Part shown: positions 12,270-23,342 of the stretch, piece by piece
Position numbering within the stretch: the first letter of the stretch is position 1
Layout: every line of letters starts with the position of its first letter
Source: Rhizophagus clarus
Lineage: Eukaryota; Glomeromycota; Glomeromycetes; Glomerales; Glomeraceae
Direction of reading: 5' to 3'
Length of the DNA stretch: 64,000 nt
Assembly (NCBI GenBank): GCA_015698045.1
Contig: BLAL01000011.1
Span: 1,056,501 to 1,120,500 of the forward strand
Position numbers and translations under genes: made by a program
Notes under the pieces: model-generated
What the model was told of the DNA's origin: nothing
Database searches by the model: none
The model's input: the letters and a program-made list of their open reading frames with translations, nothing else

Positions 12270-14880
12270 CACGTGTTTTGTCACGGGTATTCGGAAAATA
12301 CTAGAATTATTTAGATTCCACATATTTCCATAATATCTGTTGTGAATTTCCATGTGAATTTCAGACAGAAAAGATTCCTGATAAAGATAATCGTATAAAA
12401 TGGAGATGGGATTACAATTACAAAAGATATTGACAAAGCAATTTATTGTATAATGAATCTGTAAAACAAGGACGTGAGAAAGTAAAAGATAATTTAAAAA
12501 GCTAAAATCAATAATTTGCAATAAATTTTTTATGCAAATCGTAAATATAACATTATAGCCTATTCTGTATAGCTATTTTTGTGTAACGTACTTTCTTCTC
12601 TGACCTTTTTCATGGTGATTTTAGTCATTGTAATTATTATACGAGTCATATATCGTGTAATTGACTTTTTATTTAAACGGTATATTACTATTAATTAGGT
12701 AAAAATTAAAGCACTGAGGTAAAATTATAATGAAACACATTAATTTAATTTTGCCTATATTAAAAAGCATATAATTATTAAAGATAATAACAATGAGTAA
12801 CGACGATGATAATTTTACGAACTCAATAAACCGTTGTAAATTTCCATAGATATTAACATAAATATTAATTTCGATCAATCAGTGCTGCCGACTTTTCCGA
12901 AATAACTAAATATGGCATATAGTACAAATTAAGTAAATAACTAAAATATGTTTTATTCCTTGAATTCATATTTGATGCAGTTTGAAAACTTTTCACTTCA
13001 TTTTTCAAGATTTTCATCCATTTACATGCCTACAACTGGAATTTGATAACTGAAGTTCTCAATCTTTGTTTTCTTAGAACCTTCTGGTATAATATTACCA
13101 TCTTCAACACCTTCCTGTCACGTTATAATCAATTTCATTTTCACCTATATCTATATTAATTTTCTTAACAAGTTCTGTTCTTAGACTCCTTAATTTATAT
13201 TATATCAAGAATAAATATTTACACGCCAAACTTTTTTTTCGCTGCTTGTTCATATATTCTGTTTCATTTTTGTATTTTCATGTGATAATAACGAGAAAGC
13301 AAATAAATTTATTGGACATCCAATAGATACAGTAGATTTCAATTATTTTCAATCTTGAAAAAACTATATTAAATATATTTATGCCGAGTGTCAAAAAACA
13401 AATATTTTTTATGCGCCTCCTTGGCAGATCAATGGTATCTACGGTTTCCGTGAAATAACTATTACAAATCGCTCCATAATTAGTAAAACTCATTTTCTTT
13501 CATTACTTTGAAAGTAGAAATGCACGATAATAAAATTTACCTCGAAATTTAGAAGATGAAGATAATGAATTTTAAGATATAATCATTGAAGTTAGTAATG
13601 ACTTACGTGAAAATTTTTCGTGCTCATGTGGTTATTTTAAAATATGATCGTTCACCTTAATTATTTGCGAAGAATTTTATCAACTACTAATTGATGTCAA
13701 TGAAATGATGTCAGAACTTTGACATATAAAAGGTTATCAAATATTTTATCTGAATTTTTCAAATGGTCTTAAGGTAAGGAGAGACTTTTTTTAAAAAAAA
13801 TAATCCAATTTTTGTTTTTTTAGGTATAGTATTTATTATAGAGGGCGGTTTCCTTTAGAGGATATTAGTACCAATAATACAATTGAACTTAATAAATGAA
13901 TTTAAGAGGTATTCAATTGTTGTTATAATTTTTATAAGGGATAATAATAATAATATCTGATATTAATCTAAAAAATAACACTAATTAATTGATACACTGT
14001 AAATTTGTAACTTATATTTTCTAAATAAATTGCAAATAGAATAAAACCGAATATAAATAAATCTTAATAGTTATAAAATTCGCAAAAATACATGATAAAA
14101 ATATTGTTATATTATAGAATCCAACAATAAAAATAATAAATAACAATTAAACTTAAATTATACATTCCAAACACTCAGAGTATTCTTCAGTAATGTTGCG
14201 ACTTGTATAATATACTTGTAAATGAAATTGTACAATAGTAGAAATATTAGATTTCATTTAATAGTTTTAAATAACTTTATTATACTTTATTATTATTTTG
14301 TAATTGCAATGTATCTAGGCTTATAAAATAATTTAAAGCAATATCACAATAAATTTATTATTAAAATATAAATTAACTTCGATATATTTTGATATATTAA
14401 TTTCAAAAATACTTCGTATATATTTTGATATATTTTAAAATTTTACAAAATAATTGCACAATTTTTTTAAGAACTACTGTATCTAGGTTTATAATGATAT
14501 TTCAAAAAATAGGAGATTTTTTGTAAAGGAATTTCATACACACAAAAAAAAGATTTTGAAAACAAATTTTTGAAGTATAATAGTCGTCAGATTTTCTGGA
14601 TTCAGATCGTACCCAATTTAAAATAAATGTTACTCAGCTACAAAATGGGTATCACCAGTTTATACCTGTTTAGCTTTTTATCATAATGACCCGATCCTTT
14701 GCTTCACTTCAGATAATCAATATATTTATTGGATTTAGATATTTTAATGCTAAGGACAAATAATAATTCAACATTCAAATTTTTTTTTACTTTTATTACT
14801 TTTATTATTTAGATACTTAGAATACTTTATAAAAACTGCTTTTTAAATAATGTTTCCAATAACTTTATTACCTTATTATA
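12270..14880. other. AT-rich intergenic DNA with one possible gene remnant
   Basis: Short ORFs at 12267-12521, 12669-12878 and 13278-13493 (minus) are AT-driven and carry no domain. The one plausible coding remnant is at 13022-13110 on the minus strand. The rest holds poly-A/T tracts and nothing I can name. Confidence 0.55.
13022..13110 (-). pseudogene. Possible C-terminal fragment of an unknown protein
   Basis: The minus strand reads EGVEDGNIIPEGSKKTKIEN-like sequence followed by FSYQIPVVGM and a stop. Its composition is far more protein-like than the surroundings. Upstream, a different frame gives ELVKKINIDIGENEIDYNV, so a frameshift or intron would be needed to join them. Family unknown. 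Confidence 0.3.
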
Positions 14881-15696
14881 GTGCTTCGACCCGTAGCGGT
14901 TTATCCGGTTTTTATCTGGTATCTGTTTCGGTTTATTCAGGTAGGAGCCATCAGAATTATAAGTTTTTTGAATTTTAATATCCTGGCCGAAATTATAGTG
15001 CATTCAAAGTCTGAGATTTATAATCTTTCTTCAACAATAATCTCATGTAAAATATCTAAAGTTTTATCCGGATTGAAGCATTATCTTATAAGTCAATGGT
15101 ACTATCCAAAATTATAATTTTGGCTGGTTAATATCTTGTTATAAAAAATACTAGTTCTGGCCAGATTAAAATTCAGGCCAAAATTAACATCAATTCTGAC
15201 CAAATTTAATATACGAATGGAGTAACTACCCGGGTTATACCAAGATACATAAATATTAACATAAAACGAATAGTTAATCTGCAGATTACTAAATTGCTAG
15301 GTCAGCTATGATTGCATATAAAATCATGTACTATTGTTAACAATCGACTTAAACCTTAATAAAGAAGTTTTATTTTGCGCAAAAAAAAATCATAATTCAT
15401 TAATAAGTAAACTAAACCATATTCCGAAAATATTTTCTACAAATGATTCTTTCTAGTAAAAGCAATTCAAATAGTAGTAATCAGAAAACTCATAATAATT
15501 TACGAGGATAATTGAAATTCCAATACAAAACTTGAAAAATTCAGGAGTTTAAAACAATCAAGATCAATTAGACCAATTATTACAGACTAGTTGTATCCTG
15601 ATAACCATCACTTTTAACAATTTATTAAAAACAATGCAATATATTGGATATGCTAAAACTTAAAGTAAATTATAAATGATAACAACTACATAATAT
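14881..15696. other. Intergenic DNA downstream of the F-box gene
   Basis: A slightly GC-richer patch at 14881-15250 repeats 'tggcc(g/a)aaatta' words and may be old transposon DNA. The 78-codon ORF at 14881 (plus) looks like chance. No terminal repeats could be paired. Confidence 0.45.
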
Positions 15697-17235
15697 TTAA
15701 AATTTAAATTCATTATAAACATCAATAAAACAAAAATCTTTATATTTTTCAATAACTCCTATATTTTTATAATGTTCAATCAATTGATTTAAAACATTAT
15801 TATCATAATCATATATACTAATTGAAGATAACCACATCGATTTTCGACCCACCCAATTCTTAAAAAAATCCATTAATGAATCAATTTTATAAATATTGTA
15901 ACTACCAATATCAATTTTAAATAAACTACGTGGAGCTGATTTTATTAAAATTTTTAATAAATTATCACCAATTTCAGGTAAATAATTTCCATCCCTATAA
16001 TGATATATATATATACCTTCCAATGATTGACAATTTGTTAAAACTTGTTCAAAATTTTGAAGATAAATATCATCTAAATCAATTCTAAGGTATTTGAGTT
16101 TCGAACAACTTTGAGAGATACTATCAAGAAGTTGTCCAGTAAAAATATTGGCATTAAAATCTATCAAAATCATTTGAAGATCATTTCCAGATTCTTGAAT
16201 AATTCTATCAACAGCATAAAAAGTAGCAGAAAATAATAAATTAATTTGAAGAACTTGTAATTTAGGATAATTATAAAAATTCTTATGTAATTCAATATCA
16301 AAAATATCAAAAATTTGATTATATAATTTAAATTTTCTTATATTAACAAATTCTGGAAAAAAATAATTATAAAATGTTGAAAAGTTTTCTATAGGTAAAC
16401 TTAAATAAATGATATTATGAGAATGCTTTAATATTGCAGAACCAATATCTCCATAATTTCCTTGTATAAAATGATTTATATCATTTTTTATAGTTAAATA
16501 TTTCACTTTTTGTTGTATTTCAATTAATTTAGCAAGTCCAGAATTTAAAGTTGTAAGATAAATATAAAACCTTTCTATAAATCTACAAATTTTAGCCAAT
16601 CCATAAAAAAGTGAAGGATCATCCTTACTACTACAATATAATTCACAAAGTTTGGCAAAACAAATTTCTGCTCCAGGAAACTTATATAAAGGATATTTAA
16701 TCCCATTCGTATCTAAACATTTAATATTGTAACATTTACTTGTAAAAAGTTTATAAATTTCTTGTTCCAACAATTTAATATGATGATTATCATAATGTCG
16801 AAAAACCTTTTCATAAAAATTTTGACCAAATAATTGATATCTAATGTATTTACAAAAACTGATATAATTAAATAAAGGTTTTTGTTGAGGTTTTTTAAGT
16901 ATTTCAATCTTTTGATTCTTATCAAATAAATAATTTAATAAAGAACTTAATAAAGAATTTCTTCGTTTTGGTTTATCAATATTCTGACTTTTTAATAATA
17001 CTCTTGATTCTTCCGGTAAATGTAGGAAGACAATATTAAAGAATATTCTTGCTTTTTTAATTTTTTCCAAATTTCTGAAAGGTTTTATTATAACCTCCCA
17101 TGGATTTCTCCATAAAATTGGTACTGCAATTTTACACCAAAGCCTATTTACCAATAAACAAGGGTATAAAGAACTTTTATCATTATTTATTGTTTCAAAT
17201 ATTAATGAAAGACAATCATGATTGAGTTTATCCAT
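15697..17235 (-). CDS. F-box domain protein with LRR-like C-terminus
   Basis: A single-exon gene of 512 codons from ATG (MDKLNHDCLSLIF) to TAA. Residues 1-45 form an F-box-like domain: the leading LNHDCLSLIFETI helix, then LYPCLLVNRLWCKIAVPILWRNPW, the motif set typical of the large fungal F-box families. F-box proteins dock substrates onto SCF (Skp1-Cullin) ubiquitin ligases. The rest is leucine/isoleucine-rich with degenerate repeat segments (CSKLKYLRIDLDD, CQSLEGIYIYHY), consistent with an LRR-like substrate-binding part. No introns, stops or frameshifts were seen, and the gene stands alone. The target is unknown. Length and architecture fit the expanded F-box families of Glomeromycota. 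Confidence 0.8.
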   Translation of the reverse strand: MDKLNHDCLSLIFETINNDKSSLYPCLLVNRLWCKIAVPILWRNPWEVIIKPFRNLEKIKKARIFFNIVFLHLPEESRVLLKSQNIDKPKRRNSLLSSLLNYLFDKNQKIEILKKPQQKPLFNYISFCKYIRYQLFGQNFYEKVFRHYDNHHIKLLEQEIYKLFTSKCYNIKCLDTNGIKYPLYKFPGAEICFAKLCELYCSSKDDPSLFYGLAKICRFIERFYIYLTTLNSGLAKLIEIQQKVKYLTIKNDINHFIQGNYGDIGSAILKHSHNIIYLSLPIENFSTFYNYFFPEFVNIRKFKLYNQIFDIFDIELHKNFYNYPKLQVLQINLLFSATFYAVDRIIQESGNDLQMILIDFNANIFTGQLLDSISQSCSKLKYLRIDLDDIYLQNFEQVLTNCQSLEGIYIYHYRDGNYLPEIGDNLLKILIKSAPRSLFKIDIGSYNIYKIDSLMDFFKNWVGRKSMWLSSISIYDYDNNVLNQLIEHYKNIGVIEKYKDFCFIDVYNEFKF

Positions 17236-17584
17236 TTCTTATTCAAAATAAATGTAAAATATCTACGGTTTTTCCTTTAACGAAGAAAAAAAAAAATGGG
17301 GAAATAGAGTTTATTATTTTGATTTACCGTGCTTCTTTATTTTATCTCTTTAAACTCGGAGTCTTTGAATCGATTAGTGAATGATCGCCTTTTTTATTAC
17401 TTAAATTATCATTCCAGTAAATATTTAGTAAATATTTATGTACTTGAAGCCCTTTTGCAGATCATAAAATGACAAGCGCCCACTTTCATTAACCAATAAG
17501 ATGTTGAGTCACGCGAGCAATTAGAATTGTATATAGCTAGAATGAATCTTTTTACTTTGTCTTAATTAAATATTACATAATATT

Positions 17585-19060
17585 CAATCAAGGAATTCTA
17601 TAAGTACCATAAAAATCATTAAACAAGAAACTGAACTTCTCAAATGACGACATTATTGCCGTTTTCAAAATTATTGAGAAATCCGATTTGCGAGATGGTT
17701 GTGTAATTTTCATATTGAAAAGTGAATCACGAATTTTTATCATTTTTAATTTTTTTTTGTGAATCATAAAATTCATTACATAATGCTTTTCTATCGAAAT
17801 TTTCAATACATATTCTATATTGGAAAATTACATTTCTCTGCTTTTTTTGCATTTTTTAATTTTTTAAAAGTGAATCACTTTTCTAGACGAATTTTTAATA
17901 ATTTTGTATCTGATTATTTTTGTGAATCATAAAATTAAACTTATAACATTATTCTACTGAAAGTCTCAGCACATACATTATGTTGAAAAAATCATTTGTT
18001 CTGCATTTTTCCGCATTTTACTATCTTTTTGGGATTTTTAAAAGTGAATCACTTTTCTAGGCGAATTTTTAATATTTTTATATCAGTTTTTTTTAATTTC
18101 AACATATAATGCTAATCTACTGGATGTTTTAGCATATATTTCATTACAGAAACTTAATTTCCTTAATATGCAGTAACTATATATTTACTATAATTTCACT
18201 ATGCAGTTACCATTACATTATGTAGTTACTATATAATTACAATTCATCTACAATACAGTTACTGCATATTAAGGAAATAGGTTTCTGTAATGTTTATAAT
18301 AAAAAGCTTTTTTTCTGCATATTTTTTTGTCTTATGTACCAATATACTATATGTATCTTAAATATAAATCACTTTTCTATATGTGTTTATAATACTTTTG
18401 TATCAGATTATTTATGAAGCTTGAAATTTAATGTCATAAAATATCTTACAATGAGTTTCAACAATCATTTATATTAATTTTGATTATCTAATTAAAAAAA
18501 CTGATTATTTTGTACAAAACTATCTTATATAAATAAATATGCATCAAAATTCTTCATAGAATATTCTGACGTTGAATTTCAGAGTTTATAAAAATTCTGG
18601 TACAAAAAATATTACAAACATATGTAAAGAAAGTGATCCACAGTTATACATCAATATACTATGTGATATCTTAAAACAAAAAAAAATACAGAAAAAAATC
18701 TTTTTTATTATAAAATATATGCTAAACTTTCAGTAGAATAGCATTATAAATTGAAATTTATGAGTCACAAAAAAAATCTGATACAAAAATATTAAAATTC
18801 GTCTAGAGTGATGATTTATTTTTAGAAATATAGTAAAAATACAGAAAAATGCAAACAATACAGAAAAATATACGTTTCTGATACAAAGTATATATTGAAA
18901 CTTCCAGTAGAATAGCATAATACATTAAACTTTATGATTCACAAAAAAAAAAACTGATACAAAAATATTAAAAATTCTCCTAGAAAAGTGATTCACTTTT
19001 AAAAAATCCAAAAAACATAGTAAAAATACATAAAAATGCAGAAAATTAAAATGTGTAAAA
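17585..19060. repeat. Large imperfect inverted-repeat structure
   Basis: The left arm (17585-18130) contains direct repeats of a unit with 'aaaagtgaatcacttttctag' and 'tgaatcataaaatt'. The right arm (18600-19060) contains the reverse complements, e.g. 'cctagaaaagtgattcactttt' at 18972-18993. The arms would fold into a long hairpin. Units within an arm are roughly 160-190 bp apart, so each arm is itself a short tandem array. No transposase gene is inside. The small ORFs at 17588 and 18730 are by-products of the repeat. Confidence 0.6.
18142..18292. mobile_element. Small MITE or palindrome at the centre of the inverted repeat
   Basis: 151 bp bounded by CATTACAGAAAC and GTTTCTGTAATG. The inverted match extends inward for about 37 bases with one or two mismatches and includes CCTTAATATGCAGTAACT on one side and AGTTACTGCATATTAAGG on the other. 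Further partial copies of 'gtaactatat' lie between. The ends are typical of a miniature inverted-repeat element, but a clear target duplication cannot be called. Confidence 0.5.
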
Positions 19061-19859
19061 TAATAGAAAAGAAGTATCAGTTTAAAAAAATTTTTTGAAA
19101 AAAGTTTTTTTAATATACGTGTAAAATTTCTTTTTCTATATATATGAAAATCATCTCATCTTTGCAGAAACTTTTAAAATTGAAACTGCATTATAACCAA
19201 ATCAAAATTATATCATAAATCTTATAACCAAGATCTGGTCTGAAAACCTAGCAAGTAAATTAATTATTTTTATTTATTTTTTAATTATAATGACAATTAC
19301 TAAAACTGTTCATTTTTTTTAGACAATTTTTTACTGTAAGGCTTTAAATCAAAGTGTGCTAGTGAAATTGTAGCAGTGTAAAAAAAAAACTTATTTGAAC
19401 CAATAATATTCCAAACTGCTTCAGCCAAAATTATGCCTGTTTAACTACTTTCAGTAATTATTTTCTCTATTATGATTTTTTGTTGCACTATAATGAGGCG
19501 TCATGCAGTGATTGTAAATTTGTGATCAACTGATCAACATAGTTGCATTTTGCATAAATATTATGTGACTAAAAAAATGGCATTTAATAAAGAAAATTAT
19601 CTTTTTAAGAAGAGACTTGACATAATTGAATATTAATGAATCACAGTAATAGTGAAGGTAAAAAGCATATAGCATGGTTATTTAATAGAAAGTTAGAATT
19701 ATTCAAAAATTCTTAAACAAATTTGCCCAATATAATAAATTAGTCTCAAGTAACATCAAGGAACCTGAAGGTAAAATATATTAAACTTGCTTGTTAAACT
19801 AAAATTATTGTAAATAATTTAAATATTATTATACTTTATATACTGTAATATTCACATAC
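19061..19859. other. AT-rich DNA upstream of the intron-unit array
   Basis: No convincing ORF. The array and kinase downstream need an upstream exon, which could lie here; 19760-19775 ('cctgaaggtaaaat') is one possible exon end with a GT donor, but I cannot establish it. Confidence 0.4.
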
Positions 19860-21426
19860 AATTTAAATATTTAGCTCGTAAGTTAATAAACTATCTTATA
19901 TAAAATAACAACAAAACATAAATAATTAAAATTATAACTTTAACAATCGATAATATCATATAGTTGGTAAGTTATCAGCTATTTATTTTTTACTTTATTT
20001 ATATACTATTCAGATAACTAAATTTTTTGTTTAAATAACTATTTAATAATTAATCATATCATAGATGGTAAGTTACAATATTTAATTATGCGTATAATAT
20101 TCACATGTAATTCAAACTAATTATACTTTTTACTTAAATGTACGATTAGATTGTAAGTGTTATTTAATTTATTATATATACTTTTGTGATAATATTTGCA
20201 TTTAATTAATTACAAAATAATACTGTACATATTACAGGGTGTAAGTCATATGTTATCTATGTCTAGTTCTGTTATTTATTGATTTAATTAACTAATTTTT
20301 TTATTTAAAAAATTATTTAATAATATAGGGAGTAAGTTATTTATTTTTTTTTTTTTTTTTTTTTTTTTTTACAGGCGTTAAAATCAAGGATAAACTAAGA
20401 ACTAAGTTATCATGATAGGAAATACAGGGCGTAACCACAGTATACTAGCATTATGATCCATCGTAAGAGTCACATATTCCTAGCCCCCGCCCAGGCGCGC
20501 GCGCCATTCTCCAACAACTCCTACAAAATCCAACACAACTCCTATATATAAAAGGAAACAAAAAGAAACTAATTTGGCAGAAGGTCCGTACCATAATAAC
20601 TTAGAACATTAGATCCTAAATTAACGCGACTTTCTAAGGCTTCTAAACAAAATTGGTTACTATTATCTATTTTTCTATGTATATCTATATAACTATTATT
20701 TACTATTCTATTATTTTTATCTTGGGAACTGATCCCATTAATTCTTTCCTTCTCATGGGAGTAAGTTATTTATTTAATTCTATTATTACATATTTATATA
20801 ATATTTACATATAATTTAAACTAACTAATTTCTTTATTTAAAAAATTATTTGGTAATTTATTTTAGAACGTAAGTTATAAATTATTTATTTAATTCTATT
20901 GTTTACATATAATTTAAACTAACTAATTTCTTTATTTAAAAAATTATTTGGTAATTTATTTTAGTTGGTAAGTCGTATTCTATTATTACATATTTATATA
21001 ATATTTACATATAATTTAAACTAACTAATTTCTTTATTTAAAAAATTATTTGGTAATTTATTTTAGTTGGTAAGTCGTATTCTATTATTACATATTTATA
21101 TAATATTTACATATAATTTAAACTAACTTGGTAATTCACTTTAGATTCTTGTAAGTTATTATTTATTATATTCATATATATATATATATATAATATTTAT
21201 TCATAATTTAATTAACCGACTTTGGTCTTTATTTAAAAAATACTTTTATTGCTTTAGTTGGTAAGTTGTAAAATATAGACCATATATTATAAATATATTA
21301 TCCAAAACTAAAATTTATATTTATTAAATTTCTGATTAAACTTTAGAGTAAGTCATTCATATTACTTTTTTAATTTTGAGTTTAATATAAATTTTAATAT
21401 GTTTCAATTACTTATATTTTATGTAG
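19860..21426 (+). repeat. Array of 12 intron-like units separated by 1-6 nt micro-exons
   Basis: Twelve times a T/A-rich tract ending in AG is followed by a very short insert and then by GTAAGT. The inserts are CTC 19875, TTG 19964, ATG 20065, ATT 20150, GGT 20238, GGA 20329, AAC 20867, TTG 20965, TTG 21067, ATTCTT 21145, TTG 21258 and a single A at 21347. Ten of the twelve are exactly 3 nt. Spacing is about 80-120 bp, apart from one gap caused by a retroposon at 20347-20756. The units from 20780 onward are near-identical (a shared 'aactaactaatttctttatttaaaaaattatttggtaattta'-type core), showing tandem duplication. The array runs straight into the kinase exon, so it may lie inside that gene's transcript. 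Confidence 0.65.
20347..20756 (-). mobile_element. 5'-truncated LINE-type retroposon with 19-bp target duplication
   Basis: A poly-T run of about 25 bases at 20347-20370 is the poly-A tail of a minus-strand insertion. The insert is flanked by an exact 19-bp direct repeat, GGGAGTAAGTTATTTATTT, at 20328-20346 and 20757-20775. At its truncated 5' end an open frame (20569-20756) ends LGSNVLSYYGTDLLPN and TAG, the C-terminus of a retrotransposon protein. About 200 bp of 3' UTR follow, including a GC-rich block at 20481-20505 with the palindrome GGCGCGCGCGCC. It sits inside the intron-unit array and splits one unit. Confidence 0.75.
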
Positions 21427-22674
21427 GTTTGGAACAAGTGAAAATGCAATTTTAGATAAATTTATTGAAGAAAAAAGATTAAAATGGATCCCTTATAATC
21501 AATTTAAAAATGTTGAATATCTTGATAAAGGAGGATTTGGTATTATATACAAGGCCTTTTGGTTAACAAGTTATGTAGTGAAGGAAGTAGCTCTTAAATG
21601 TCTCAATAATTTGAATGAAAATAATTTAAATGAAAATTTAGATAAATTTTTAAATGAAGTATAATTATATATTATTTATGTTTAATTTTTATGATTTTTA
21701 TTATAACTCATTATATTAATATATCCTATTTTAATTTTTTATAGTGGGATTGTCACGAAAAATGTTTAAGTTCAATTAGAATTATTAATTTACATGGATT
21801 TACGAAAAATCCAGATAATTTGAATTATATGGTAGTAATGGATTATGCAAATAAGGGAAATTTAAGAGAGAATTTAACAAAAATAATTGAAAATAATTGG
21901 AATCAAAGATTGTTCATGTTATATAAAATTATTTCTGGTCTTGGAAAAATACATCAGCAAAATCTTATTCATTGTGATTTCCATGATGGCAATATTTTGA
22001 ATCATGAGAATAAAGAAGATGAGATTGATAAAAACATGGTTTTTATTAGTGATTTAGGATTATGCAAAGCTGCAAATTTTTTAAAAGAATATGATATTTA
22101 TGGTGTTATTCCATTTATGGCGCCTGAAGTTCTAAGGGGAAAACCATATACTTCAGCTAGTGACATATATAGTTTTTCTATGATTATGTGGGAATTTACA
22201 TCTGGAGTTCCGCCATTTAATGATAGAGCACATGATTTTCAACTCAGTGTAAGTATTTGTAAAGGTGAACGACCTGAAATTGTTGAAAATACTCCACAAT
22301 GTTATGTGGATTTGATGAAAAAATGTTGGGATGAAAATCCATTAGAAAGGCTATCTGCTGAAGAAGTAAGTGATATTATTACAGGCTGGATTTTCCAACC
22401 TGATAATAATGAAATTAGTGAAGAATTAAAAAGCAATATTATGGAATTTATAAATGCACCAATTGGAAATATTAATCTTATTACTGGATTTCATCCACAA
22501 ACATGTTATACAAGTCGCTTACTTAATTTCACTAGTAAAAAAGTGAATGAAGTTCTAGAAAGTGAATGTTTAGATTGTATGGTTGATGATAAATCAAGTG
22601 AAAATTTTGATAAAATTGTAGAAAGTGAATGTTTAGATTATATAGTTGATAATATAAACCCATTGGGTATGTAA
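21427..22674 (+). CDS. Protein kinase (TKL/tyrosine-kinase-like), 5' end not resolved
   Basis: Exon 21427-21658 (starting in phase after an AG) encodes FGTSENAILDKFI, the glycine loop DKGGFGIIYKAFW and VALKCL with the ATP-binding lysine. A GT-AG intron (21659-21744) joins it in frame to exon 21745-22674. That exon holds WDCHEKCLSS, VVMDYANKGNLRENL, the catalytic loop LIHCDFHDGNIL, DLG in place of DFG, then PFMAPEVLRGKPY, SASDIYSFSMIMWEFTSG and the C-lobe arginine region NPLERLSAEE. After the kinase domain comes a 90-residue tail with a repeated ESECLDxxVD motif. All catalytic residues are present. Family members usually have an N-terminal segment before the loop; the upstream start was not found, and the AG-N3-GT array lies directly before the first exon. 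Substrates are unknown. Confidence 0.8.
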
Positions 22675-22880
22675 TATGTGCAAAAAAAGTAATTTTACAA
22701 ATTATTTTATGTGAAATTAATTAATTTATGATATTAAACTGACAACAATTAGTTTAGATTTATAGTGTTGTGATATGTTCATTTTTATTTTATTTTTATT
22801 AGAATTATTTAAACACTAAGGCTAGAGTAGTAAAATATTTTTGCAAGTCTCTTAGTTTGTAATTTAAATAATTTTTTTAT
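22675..22880. other. Kinase 3' flank
   Basis: Short AT-rich sequence after the TAA. No gene is seen. Confidence 0.5.
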
Positions 22881-22888
22881 GTTGTAAC

Positions 22889-23334
22889 TAGGGATGGTAA
22901 CGGTCACGGTTATTAACCGTGACCGGTTATGACCGTGACCGATATCAGTTGGTCAAAGGTTCTGACCGACCGTTTAACCGACCATTTTGACTGACCGTTT
23001 GACCGACCGTTTAACCGACCGTTTTGACCGACTGTTTGACTGACCGTTTAACTAACCATTTAGCTAACCTTATCCATTTGACATTTCTTTTAACAAATTT
23101 AATCAATAAAAAGTCAAATAACGTTTTTTTCACTAATAAAAACACTTTTTAGCGTTTTATCTTGATTAAATTCGTTAAAAAGAAAAAAACGGTCGGTTAA
23201 ACGGTCGGTTAAATGGTCGGTCAAACAGTCGGTTAAACGGTCAGAAAAACAGTCAGCCAAAACAGTCGGTCGGTCAAAGGCCCTTAACCGGTTATGACCG
23301 ACCGACTGACCGTAACTGACTGTTGCCATCCCTA
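22889..23334. mobile_element. hAT-type foldback MITE with 8-bp target duplication
   Basis: A 446-bp element flanked by the exact 8-bp repeat GTTGTAAC (22881-22888 and 23335-23342), the duplication length of hAT elements. The ends are TAGGGATGGTAACGGTCACGGT and, inverted, TAGGGATGGCAACAGTCAGTTACGGT. Inside, both halves are arrays of short GACCGACCGTTTAACC-like words in opposite orientation. Near the centre, 'aacaaatttaatcaa' and 'ttgattaaattcgtt' pair, so the whole element folds into one hairpin. It has no coding capacity; the 71-codon ORF in it is an artefact of the GGTC repeats. Confidence 0.85.
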
Positions 23335-23342
23335 GTTGTAAC

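Noticed and set aside
9278..12277. 8-bp target duplication around the hAT element
   Set aside because: The flanking 8-mers (agcacaga and cacgtgtt) do not match; only the terminal repeats support the boundaries.
14881..15117. 78-codon plus ORF
   Set aside because: No domain, no splice context, AT-driven hydrophobic composition.
23114..23329. 71-codon minus ORF with repeated TDRLTD-like sequence
   Set aside because: It lies wholly in the GACC-repeat MITE; the peptide repeat comes from the DNA repeat.
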